Assembly: GCF_027942865.1 (NCBI RefSeq)
Contig: NC_134517.1
Location: 20,156,009 to 20,220,008, forward strand
Source: Odontesthes bonariensis
Taxonomy: Eukaryota; Chordata; Actinopteri; Atheriniformes; Atherinopsidae
DNA: 64,000 bases
Direction: 5' to 3'
Positions 39,261-50,488 of this stretch are shown here, in pieces (within the stretch, counting starts at the first letter, position 1; each line of letters opens with the position of its first letter). The notes under the pieces are model-generated. The model ran no database searches, was not told the origin of the DNA, and saw nothing but the letters and a program-made list of their open reading frames with translations. The position numbers and the translations under genes are program-made.

Positions 39261-39959
39261 AGGACTCTGAGTTTTAATGGAGGTCTGAGGTGCATTTTAC
39301 TGTACAGATAGTAAGGTGGGTTGACAACGACTCATATAATTAACAATTAATCTTGTGGCTAAAGTAAATACTAGGGTATACCGCAAATTTACATTCAAAT
39401 AGATAATTGTGCTGCCATGGAAGCCAGCCACAGTTATAGAATGACTGATTGATATTTTCATCCAAAATTTGCTGACATTTAGTAGAAGTCATTTTTCTTC
39501 CTATATGTCAATTGCTTCTTGTGACTCTACTGTCACACAACCTCAAAGCAGAACATTTACAATCCAATGCTTAACAGATTATTTGATTATTTATTATTTG
39601 GTGCTCTTTTTGTTGAATAATGCTCCTTTTTTCCCCAGAAAACATACTTTTGGTATTTATGGTCTTCACCTTGACTGGGTAATTAAGACGTGGCTGTGCA
39701 GACTTTAAGCAATGCCACAAATAAGGTTTTCCTTTCTTCTTTCCGATGTCCCCTGCAGAACCCTCTTTTATATCAACCATTTACTAAAACTATTGGATTG
39801 ACCAAATCTTCCAGCAGCCATTTTGGAATTTTTGCTCATGCACACTGATAGTTACTCTTACTCTAAGTGCTATTTCTTTAAGATGTTTTAGCACATAAGA
39901 AATAGCTAAAGCTTTGAGAGTTCTTTTTGTTTTGTTTTCTTTTTCCTTCCTCTGTTTTA

Positions 39960-40302
39960 CACACGCCTCACAGCAAGAGGTTTCCAGGTTCAACTCCCGG
40001 CTGGAGCCTTTCTGTGTGTTGCCATGAGTTTGCATGTTTCTCCCCGTGTTTGTGTGGGTTCTCTCCGGGTACTCCGGCTTCCTCCCACTGTCCAAAAACA
40101 TGCATGGTAGGTTAATTGGTGTCTCTAAAATTGTTCTTGGAGTGAGTGTGAGCGTGGTTGTTTGTCTTGTTTATTTCTGTGTGGCCCTGTGATGGACTGG
40201 CGACCTGTCCAGGGTGTACCCCGCCCGTTGACCGCTGGGATAGGCTCCAGCCCCCCAGCGACCCGACCGACGGATTCAGCGGGTATAGAAAGTGGATGGA
40301 TG
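39960..40302 (+). repeat. SINE-like retroposon with tRNA-like head and GGATGG tail
   Basis: The head has a polymerase III B-box-like GGTTCAACTCCCGG (39989 on). The body carries phrases I recall as very common in fish (TCTCCGGGTACTCCGGCTTC, CCAAAAACATGCATGG, GATGGACTGGCGACCTGTCC, GGGATAGGCTCCAGC). The end is TATAGAAAGTGGATGGATG. Completeness and orientation suggest a near full-length copy. The A box and target duplications were not located. Confidence 0.75.
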
Positions 40303-40892
40303 CATTACTAAAGCAAAGTAAAGTTTTGCGTTCCACAAGGAAACACATCGATAACAGTCTGCTGCTTTCATGTAACTTGACAGAGGCTGAATAAATTACA
40401 TTTTGAAGTGGTTTTGACCTCGACACCACAAGTCTTCTTTCTCTCAGTAGAAGTAGTGCCCACATTCTTTCACTTAGCAGTTTTGTGCATCAAGTGAGTC
40501 ATTTAGCCAGCTAACAAACCCATTTGGAAAACTAGCTTGTTTTGTAATTTTTATATTTAGAGATGCTCTCCGGAATCAACTGGTTATCAGCATTTTCAGG
40601 TAACTCACTCAGTACAGCTTAAGCTGCCTTAAAATTCAGTCAGGTACTTAGTTAAACCCATATCTTGAATATCCAGCAAATTTGCATATTCTAAATGATT
40701 AGAAATATGTTATTAGATTGCAGAAGCTTTACTTATATAATACCTTATATCTTTATCTGGGTTCTATAAAGCATTTTACAAAGTGTTTTCTCTTTTATCC
40801 ATTCACACAAACACTCATAGCACTCATAATGTATTTGCACTTTATATGCAGTGATTTTTACTCTATAATTACACAGCATTTCAGGGAATTTC

Positions 40893-41086
40893 AGAAGCAT
40901 TACAGAGGTTTGGAGTCTTCCCCAAAGATGCTCCAGCATGTGGAGGGGCTAAGAGCCAAACCACACATCAGAGGACATCTAAGCCACCATTATCTTTAGT
41001 CATCAGCAATGACAATTTTCAAATACCAACTACGAAATTTTCCTAAAAAGTCATTAAATACTGTTTTTTGCATTTATGAAATAAAT
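40893..41086. repeat. Repeat block B, copy 1
   Basis: A 194-bp segment beginning AGAAGCATTACAGAGG and ending TATGAAATAAAT. It recurs in the same orientation at 44310-44511 with only a few differences (a 2-base gap near CAGCAATGAC, a 10-base AAAAGTCATT duplication in the other copy). No coding potential. Confidence 0.9.
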
Positions 41087-44000
41087 AACAATTAAAGGCA
41101 GACACTTTGTATTTACTTTTTTCAATTAAAATTTCAACAAGATGTTGAATTTACCTGGGGGTGCCTAAACATTTGCATACGACTGTCTGGTCTCATTACT
41201 CCATTTGGTGCTTGCTGAGATATCTTAGTGTATTTAGACTGACACACCAAAGGAGAGAATATCCTTGCTCTTTGATAATGCTTCACTTGGTCTTGTCAAA
41301 ACAAATGAGCGACAACAACATGTGGCAAGACAACATCATAATGTACTTAAGTGCAGCAAAAGAAGGAGCTGAAACTATTAAGAATTGATCACCGAATTGG
41401 CGGAGTCACATTAACTTTCAGCTCAGTGCAGAGCCACATGTTACGCAGGCTGATTCCCACTTTAATGAGGATAGAGGTGATCATAGATTCAGTGTTTGTG
41501 ATTCTCTTTGGATGATACTAAACTAGGTCAAATGGCTGTTTTGATAGATGGATTATGATAAAACAATGCAGCATTAGTTTGAACTGGGACGTGGAGGAGT
41601 TTATATGAATTTATAAGTAAAAGACTGTTTATGATTGAGAACGTTTATTTAGTAGATGGTTGTTTTCCCAGTTTATTGTGGTTTCATTTACATATTACAA
41701 TTAAATGTAATATGTAAATGAAGCCACAATAAACTGAGGAATATGTACACCACAGTGAAATGATAGATAGATAAGATAAGATTGCCTGGGGAAAACAAAA
41801 TGTACTGTTTGTAGAGAGATGGATTTTCAGTCCATTGTAACCTGACAAAGATTCAAGCAAGATATCTGAGTTTTTATTCAGACAGCAGAATGTGATTTTA
41901 TATTTTAATACATTAGCTCAAGGTCACTTCTGCAGAAAGAGGACAGCAGTGAAAGGCTGTCAAGTCAAGCTACATTTTACATTAATGTTTGATTTTACAT
42001 TTTTGTGCAGATGGCAATTTATGACTATTTTTATTCACAGAAAAAGCAATCAACTGTCAGAATCATCAGTCATAACAAATGCCCACACTTTGTGATTAAT
42101 GTTATATGATTATGCTGAGCAGAGCTACTCCATGAAAGTTACTGGCAAATTATTCACAGCCTCAAACACATTCACAAAGACAGTGAGGGAAGCGAGTGAC
42201 AATTCGAAAATGTATGAAAAAAAAAAATAGTGGCAGGGAAAGATATTTCAAATTTAGTGTTGGCCCACAGACACAATTCCATATTTAATGGGATTGTAAA
42301 TGCATTCAGTTTCAAGGGATGCCTTTGCATTTTAAGTTCTCTAATCACTCTAGTCTATAACGTGCCCGAAGAAATGCCACAATAGTCTGCATTTGTGCGA
42401 GGCATTTAACTTTGCATTCTTTTACACAGATTAGAAATCAGGGGCAAATTACACTGTGGTAAAGCTCAGATCAGCTGAATATTGCTCTGGTGGGAGATCA
42501 CTGGCCTTAAAGAACTGAGAGTCTTTGAGAAGACAGACTTTCTTCTCTTTCTCTATACGTGTTTGTTTCTCTCTCCCTCTATATTTTGCAGAGGGGTGTG
42601 TGAATTTAACTCACTTCTATGAGATACTACTCCATCTTTTCTCAACAGTAGGCAGGCAGTTAGGTTATAATTGCACACAAAATCAAGGCAGGTATTGTAA
42701 ACACCTAGCCAGGCTCTGTCCAAACTAAAAAATAACAAAGTCCTGTTCATAACACTTCAATAGCTATTTGTTTTTGTCACATAAAGGTGTGAAAATGTCC
42801 CATTGTCCATAAACTGTTTTACACATAACCTTTGGTGGAACTAACTTGTTTTTACTCTTAAAAAACTGAGATAGTTTGTGTTAATTAGTGAGTTTTGGTT
42901 TGTAAGATTTTTGCTGTTTTGACGGGGAAGACAAGCTGCTTGGATGTGTTTTGTCTCTTTGAAGATCAAGTACTTGAAAGGACCATGTAGACTACTTGTT
43001 CATACAATTCAATGTGACCATTAAATGCTTCCTGTAAATACTGCCCCTACAAGCGACAGGAGGGAAATAAAACTTATGCACATCTCTACATCAGAACAGA
43101 CGTCCTTCTCAGGTCTTATTTTCAACAATCCGCAAGATGCTCATAAAGACGCAGGATAGATCATTGCATGCAGGACATTCAATCATTTGCATGAAACAAA
43201 CAGCATGAAGTGCGTGTTCTAGACCGACATACAGTATGACAGCTGTTTTCAGTCCTTACCACTTCTGTTTTTATAGGTGAATTAGTTGAACATAAAGTCA
43301 AACATGAGCTGAAGACTTCCTAGATGGGTTTATGCAATAGCATTTCTTGGTCAGGTTTAAAATCGTGGTTTGATTTAAAATACATTCTTTTTACAACGTG
43401 ATCGTTTACTTCACAAATCGCGTGCTAAATGTGTGTTAAATCACCTGGTTGTGTTTTGGTAAAAATATCACTTTGTTAAGATTAGAAAACCATCATGGTT
43501 TGGGCTGAAATGCATTCTTTTTACAATGCAACCATTACCTTCATGGACACTGTTTCACCTTTTGCATGCAGTTCCTCTGATGAATACTAGATATCATATA
43601 TTTTTCCAATGTAATTAATGCCATTTTGGTCTGCATGAACAAATGCCCAAATGAGAAGGACAGTTTTGGAAGTAGCTTCACCCTAATAGACAGGTATATA
43701 TGTGGTGCCAGTCTTCCAAACCAATTTTCAGCAAGAAAGTTAATAATCGTGTTTTCCCTTTTCACATTAAGGCATTTTATAAGAATAAAAGCTATTTCTG
43801 GTGGTGATATACACGTAAAAGAGAAAAAAAAGATATTTTCAGATCTCTGTTGACCTCTTTCTTTTCTGTTTTTTTATTTCTTTTTGTGAGGATTTCTTTT
43901 ACCTCTGAGACTCACATGGTAATGAGGTCACACTCCCCTTCTATTTATCAGGATCCTTTGTCTTCCAGTATCCTCTACTTATGTTGACCTTGTTAGCCAT

Positions 44001-44203
44001 AATTGCTCCATTGTATTGTTTGAACTGACACACTTCACAAGGGTTTTAACCTTCACATAAAATAGGTGTTTAAATATACAATGCAGTGAGGTTGTTTGAG
44101 TCAAAATGTATTTTTATAAGTCTTCAAAGTTAGTATGTTTTACTCGCTGAGGGGATAGATCGGGACACTGAGAATATGCTGTATGTAAAGGGGTAAAAAA
44201 AAA
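41087..44203. other. Gene-free stretch
   Basis: No gene is seen. Apart from the inverted repeat at 41669-41736, two imperfect copies of a short segment occur near 43365-43400 and 43500-43535 (both contain ACATTCTTTTTACAA or GCATTCTTTTTACAA), which suggests another local duplication or an unrecognised repeat. Confidence 0.45.
41669..41736. repeat. Inverted repeat: 31-bp arms, 6-bp loop
   Basis: The left arm starts CAGTTTATTGTGGTTTCATT and the right arm ends with its reverse complement with one mismatch (T versus C at the fourteenth base). The loop is ATTAAA. It may be a small palindromic MITE or a transcribed hairpin. Confidence 0.9.
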
Positions 44204-44652
44204 AGCAAAAGAAAAGAAGACAGGTATTTGTAAACTACAAATAAGAGGCACTATGGACTGTCGTAGCCCATTTTAGGCTGTTGAAATGCATTCTTCAAAA
44301 CATGTTTTTAGAAGCATTACAGAGGTTTGGAGTCTTCCCCAAAGATGCTCCAGCATGTGGAGGGGCTAAGAGCCAAACCACACATCAGAGGACATCTAAG
44401 CCACCATTATCTTTAGTCATCAGCTGACAATTTTCAAATACCGACTACGAAATTTTCCTAAAAAGTCATTAAAAGTCATTAAATACTGTTTTTTGCATTT
44501 ATGAAATAAATGTTATTAACTGTAATAAATAACAAAAAAAACGCAAAAGAAAAGAAGGCAGGTTGCCTTTTGTAAACTACAAATAAGAGGCACTATGGAC
44601 TGTCATAGCCCATTTTAGGCTGTTGAAATGCATTCTTCAAAACATGTTTTTA
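44204..44652. repeat. A-B-A arrangement: block B copy 2 flanked by direct repeats
   Basis: Segment A (44204-44310; AAAAGAAAAGAAGACAGG to AAACATGTTTTTA) is followed directly by block B (44310-44511). A second A (44543-44652) follows after about 30 bases. The two A copies match closely over about 107 bp, with a small TTGCC insertion in the second. Block B also exists alone at 40893-41086. Confidence 0.9.
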
Positions 44653-47600
44653 AATACAGGCTGTGAAATCTCAGATGGCCGTAGCTCCCACAGGCAACAT
44701 CAGATCTTTTTGGTTCTGAAGATACTCTCTGCTGATTAATTCAACCATCAAACTAAAGCTCTGGTGTTTTCATATGCGAGAAGAAAGCCTCCAACGTCAC
44801 ACGGGGGGTTTCAAACCCCACTGGATGTCTTAAACTTAGAAAACGCCAGATGTTATGTTTTATCGATTCTTCTCCTAGAGTTTGGAAGCAATAATGCCGG
44901 TGAATATTTCATTTTGCACTTTATGTTTGGACTAAGAGCTATATCCCAGCACTCAAGGTGTCTCTCCAGACATGTCCCATAGCAGACATAAACAAAGTTA
45001 TTAGATGAGGTAGACATGATTCAGGGGGAAATTCTGTGCTGAGCTTTGGAAGAGCGCTCTGACAGAGTGCTCTGGCAATTTAGACTGTCGTGCTTCATTG
45101 TTCTGTGGGGAGGATGGGCGTTGTTTGATTTAACTCACTGGTAGTGTGTCTCATTTGCCAATACTGTGCATGTAAATGAGGATTTATGTTTCGGAATGAG
45201 GTGATAAACTGTGGGTTTTGCATATTGAAAATAGATCAACTTAAATGTGCACAGAAAGTGCTAGGCATTGTAGGAATGTAGGTCATCTTTCCCAGGGAGT
45301 GAGAGAGAAAGGGAGTTTCTCTCTTTTTGTGCACGTTTTAAGGCAAAGTGGTGTAAATGCATGTGTGTGCTCATATGTGAATGTGTCTGTTTGAGTGTGG
45401 GAAGCGGGCCATGTCTGTTGTTCAGAGAGACCATCATGTGTAATACAATGCAGATGGAGGAAGGAGCTTCAACATTTAGTGTTTTCTTGCCACTAGCATT
45501 AATATGGCTGTATTTCCTCATGCGGTTTTTGCTGCGAGCAACATGGTGTTTGAGGCGTGCGCTTCACAGGGTTGGATGAGGTATAATTATGTAAATTGCA
45601 TTCAAAGAATTCAGCAATAGCTCATGTGGAATGGATGTGTCAACAAGGTGTCCACATTCACCATGAGAATTTGCTAATTAAACTCGACACCCTTTCTCCC
45701 TCAACACATGGGCACAGTGAGACGCTGTGGGATTAAAAAAACACTGTGGTGTACGTTGACTCTCTGCCTGACAAATAATCTTCTTGGAAAAATAGGCTTT
45801 CATTTTGTTAAGTGAAGTGTAAAAAAAAAATTTGCCCTGGAGTTTACAACATGACCATTAAACTTTAGGCATGTTGTTGACATGTGTGTAATGAAAGTGC
45901 CTAAACTTCAAACAGCCTTTCTGTGCAGCAGCCTCTCTGATGCTTCACTACACAAAAATGGATGATTTATTACGCTGGTTATTTGTCTGTCCCACTAAAT
46001 TTGGAATTCTATTTGACAGAAAGCTTAGATAAACTGCTCAGCTTGAATGTCTGAAATGCATTGTACCCGAAAAGGAAAGATTAATCCAGTTCACCACAAA
46101 GCAGAAGCGAATTTTCTTATTTTTTTTGTGATATTTTCCCAAACTGTCTAATCTGGAGAATGAGACTAAGGGCTGTGACCCAGGGGTGCGCAACACAGCA
46201 GCAAATCATAATCAAAACAACATTTCCGAAAACATGAAAACTTCACAGAAAACAAAATTGCACATAATTTCAGAAAAGAGAACATCTCACAGATCACAGA
46301 AAACCCACAAACACTTCAGAAAACATAACATTTTTGAACCGCTTTTCAGAAAATGTCACAAGAAAGTCCGTAACGCAGCGTTAAAGACACAACACAACAG
46401 CATTTTGACAAACTATCAATCAGTAAACACGACAGATAGCAGAAAACACGGCGTTTGGGAAAACACATTTCAAAAACACAGAAGCATTTCAGAGGACATA
46501 ACACCTCCAAAAAACTACAACATAACCGAAAACACAGCAATTTCAAATAAAACACAACCACATTTGCAACCTGGCCTATAAAAAATAAAAACAGAATATT
46601 TTGACCATGACCACTTAGAAGGTGGGGGGGGTGATGTTACCCTACTGACGCTGATGTAAGACATCACTCATTTGAACAGCTTTTTCCACAGTTCTTTCAG
46701 TTTTCTACTTTCTATCTCAAGTTCAGACTTAGAGTTGTTGTACATGGTTAGATTAACATGTTATATATTTATATATATATATATGTGTGTTGTTGAATAT
46801 GTATGCTTTTTTCATTATGTTCCTATAGGTACACATCTTGAAAAAAATTGGGTTTGGGAAAGAAAGTTATAAACAGTTATAGGTTACACAGCTTAATACT
46901 CATTGGTTACAGCTAAGCGATATTGACTTTGCCCTATGCGAAACAATAGTGTAACAATAATTTGCGATCTTTAACTATGAGCTGCTAGAATACTACATTT
47001 TGGACATGTGGACAAATGTACCAAATAAATGTTTTCTTGTGAGGCTGTGACATCATTTAACAGCACAAATCACCAAATAAAGACGACATTTCCCAAACTT
47101 GACATAATAAAAAACAGTAACGGTAAAGTAAAACTGTAAATTGTCATTATGTTTTTTATCATTGTGCTTTGTAAAATGTTTCATATGTTTCATATGGCCA
47201 ATGAAATATTGTCATTTGTTTTGTTTTTGTTGTTCCATTTTGTCCAACGTTGTCATGTTTGCACATCAGGGGCACCGAATGCCACAGAGGGGAAGAGCCA
47301 AGGCACGATCTCCCCTGCTTCTCCAGTGGTAGTCAAGGCACATGACGTGTGGAGCGCAGAGGCAATTAATGCAGGGGAGACAAAGTGTTTTGGGAGGCTG
47401 TGAATGACATTTGAGTATTGGCAAGGAGTGAAAAAAATGAATTTTTAAGTTTTTCTCATACTCCCTCCACCTTATGCGCTTGCCCAAGATGAATTGGCTT
47501 TTGAGATTTAAGAAAGTGCATGGCTGAAATACAAAGAGAGGCTCATCTATCAGCCCCTGAATAGTGAGAGAAAATCCTGTGGCTGTGTGGAAGGAGGGGG

Positions 47601-49489
47601 TGCTGGGAAGGGGTGCGTTGCTGGTCTCTGATTAGACCCTGGGCCAGTTCTACTCAGGGGCTTGCAGCGCAAACATCAATCCTCTCTTCTTCCACTTCAA
47701 ATCCTTTGAACCATTTGAGACAATTTCTCTACTGTAAGCCCCCTTTTAAAGATTTTCTTTATCAAATGTGGCAGAATGTGTGTCAGTGAACACTTATTGC
47801 AGCTAGGTTGTTTATCATGAAAATTCCAACTTGACAGAGGCAAACTCAGGGGATCACTAATGGAGTTAGAAAAAAAAGAGAAAAAACAAAAAACTTACTT
47901 GCTGCACTTCCATCATTCTGATGCAAACTGCCCGATGTCTACTGAGTGAAGTGAAGCTGCAGATGAGGCTGTAGGAAGAAGAAGAGTGGCAGCATGTTAA
48001 TCTAAACACAGAATATTAAAAATACTGATACATTTTAACAAGGCTGCTATCCTCTTAACACAAGCTCACAAAAAGATCATTACCAATTACACACAGAGCA
48101 GCATTATAGAGGGCTTTTATAATGTTTCCAGGGCGTCGAGATCTTAATTTTTGATGCCGTTTCATGTGCATCCAGAGTATAAATTGGACTACCCAGTTTG
48201 CTGAAGTGATAAGAGGTAAACACCAAAAACCAATAACTGTCAGACAAACATTAAATCAAACTGACATGTCTCTTAAAAGGTACGGCCATGAAAAATTAAC
48301 TGCAGGATTTTTGAGAAGCCTTAAAATGGGGAGTTTTTTCATCCATCTCAGCTAGTGTGAGCTCCATTTTTCACACTGTGACTAGCATTAGTCTGAGTTC
48401 AGTCTGGAATACAGACCATTTGCCTGACGAACCCTTAATTCAGTACATCAACAGCAACAATGTGGATGAAAAACAAAATCCTCACTTCATACAGGATTAT
48501 GAAGGTTATTTCTTTTGTCATAAGCTTTGTGACAGTCAAATTTTACCTCATGCCTCTTTTCTCATGTTTCAGCAAAGAAAGCCAAATAGGTTAGCGTGAC
48601 ATGGATATACTGACACGGTTTGAAATGATTACTTTGACTTCCTGTTTAACAAGATCTGAACATCCTCCCTCTGCTGATTCTGTGACCCACAAGAAGAGAC
48701 TTTAAAGATTTTATGGGCTCAGTCAATCTTCGCTGTGTCCCAAGTTCAGGAAAACCGGGAGTGAATCAAGTGAAACCCCAGCAGAGTACGAATGACATTA
48801 AGTCCTTAATAGTTATTGGTGCAATATTAAAGGATTACAGCATCATGGGATCCTGCGACTGAATGAAAAAACTCTCTGTCAAATATCCTCTTTCAGATTA
48901 CCACGTTACATGCTGATGTGCCTAACAGCCCCTGCGTATACCGTAAATCTCATCAAAATGTGCACGTATAGCATATCAAGGAATGCAGAGTAAAATTAGA
49001 GAGGTGAGTACTTCATTGCCCTGACACATGTAGGTCTCGAGTCACTTGGCTTTGCATGGTTTCCACGGAGCAAGCACACGAGAGTTGAGCAAAGGTACGG
49101 CAAATTTAAACATGTCAGCCAATTTCAAATGTGTGAAGCAACAGAGTGCTTCAGCAGTGCTGGCGGCTCATGGCCTTGGGCCTTGGGCTGTCTGAATCTG
49201 AAATTCACAGTTCAGAGCACACCCGGAGATGGAGCCGTAGAATCCTTGATGCCCCGCACAATGAGGCCATTTCATACTAGATCACGGTGCTCTCTTGCTG
49301 GTGTTGATGGGAGAGGAAAAGCATTTTGACAGGCCAATGAAGAATTTATTTGAAATGTCTTTTGGTGTTGAGAAAATTTGCGTGCTCCTCGGAAATCTAC
49401 AAGTGACAGCATCAGAGAGTACACAGATATAAGTTTATACAAATATCGGTCCAGCCTGGGTTGACCCCTTTATCCACATGACTGAAGAC

Positions 49490-49490
<1 letters not shown>
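44653..49490. other. Gene-free stretch with one low-complexity tract
   Basis: Nothing coding is supported. From about 46190 to 46560 the DNA is rich in degenerate CAGAAAACA units, and a 131-codon frame there reflects this bias. A short TA/TG run lies near 46765. Confidence 0.45.
46190..46560 (+). repeat. Degenerate A-rich minisatellite-like tract
   Basis: It has many imperfect units of the type TTCAGAAAACA/ACACA with irregular spacing. Translation gives Lys/Asn/Thr/His-rich peptide without a domain, which argues for expanded simple sequence and not a gene. Confidence 0.6.
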
Positions 49491-49547
<57 letters not shown>

Positions 49548-49568
49548 TTATGTAATTAAAAATATACA

Positions 49569-49599
<31 letters not shown>
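49491..49599. repeat. Compound (TC)n-(TA)n microsatellite pair
   Basis: (TC)10 at 49491-49510 is joined to (TA)n to 49538, then an A/T-rich spacer, then a second (TA)n at 49572-49599. Confidence 0.97.
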
Positions 49600-49603
<4 letters not shown>

Positions 49604-49884
49604 ACATTGTGTGTCTCTGTGTGTCTGAGCTGTCAGTTTGATTCAGCACATCACTGCTGACAGCGTGTCCACATCACCTGACAAAATACACAGATTCAGT
49701 GGCATCTAGCTCTGCACAGCAGTTTGTATGGAAACATTCGACCAAGAGAAGAAGACAGGGAACATGAGGGAGAATTAGAGAAAGAGATGAAGCCTGACAA
49801 GAGAAATTGTATTGGTTGACGTACAGGTGTGCAGGAGTACCGTGTGGCTCTTTACGGGTGTTGGTTTTCCTTACTCTTATTTAA

Positions 49885-50484
49885 AGCTGCAGTCTGCAAC
49901 TCTTTTTCAAGCATAATGCCTGGAACTGTCCGGGGATTCTGAAAGTAGTACATTAAATACCCCAATACAAAAAAAAATGAGTTCTCTAGGTCCCCTATAT
50001 GTCCCGCTAGGTCCCTCCAAAGCCAGCAGGTTTGTTTACAAAATTGCAGACCGGACCGGTAAAAGGTAACCAATCAGGTTATGAGCTGGGCTCTGCTGCC
50101 TGTCAATCACCGATTGTGCACGCGCGATACAAGGTAAGCTCGTCCCCACGCTTATTTATCTGGACTATTGAACTTCATTACGGGCTAGTCTACTTACTGT
50201 GTCTTCCATGATCGCAAATGACAGGTGAGTTGATGAATGAGGAGTCGTGTAGGCGCATCTGGCGTGCACGTAGACGTGCACGAGTTCTCATGTGTTTTGA
50301 TGGGGCGGGACAGGAATTTGAATAACTTTTTATTTTTCGGTTAAAAAATAAGCATTTCTTGCATTTTGCGACCACGGAGGTCACCGTTTTCAACTTCAAG
50401 CGTTCTGATAGATCATGTAAACTCTTAAAATGCCAAAAATTAGGACTTTACGTATGACAACAACAAATCCTGCAGACTGCAGCT
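49885..50484. mobile_element. Non-autonomous TTAA-flanked DNA transposon, 600 bp
   Basis: Both ends carry the inverted repeat AGCTGCAGTCTGCA (14 bp, then diverging). Outside each end is TTAA (49881-49884 and 50485-50488). A TTAA target duplication is characteristic of piggyBac and Kolobok transposons. There is no transposase frame inside, so it would move only in trans. The interior is GC-richer than the surroundings (around 50040-50300) and includes CpG-containing words such as GCACGCGCGATAC. Confidence 0.82.
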
Positions 50485-50488
50485 TTAA

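Noticed and set aside
39963-40040. Possible functional tRNA gene (B-box-like GGTTCAACTCCC)
   Set aside because: No cloverleaf or A box could be assembled, and the sequence continues into a SINE-like body.
46186-46581. 131-codon plus-strand open frame
   Set aside because: It lies in a degenerate CAGAAAACA-type low-complexity tract; composition is Lys/Asn/Thr/His-biased with no domain or splice context.
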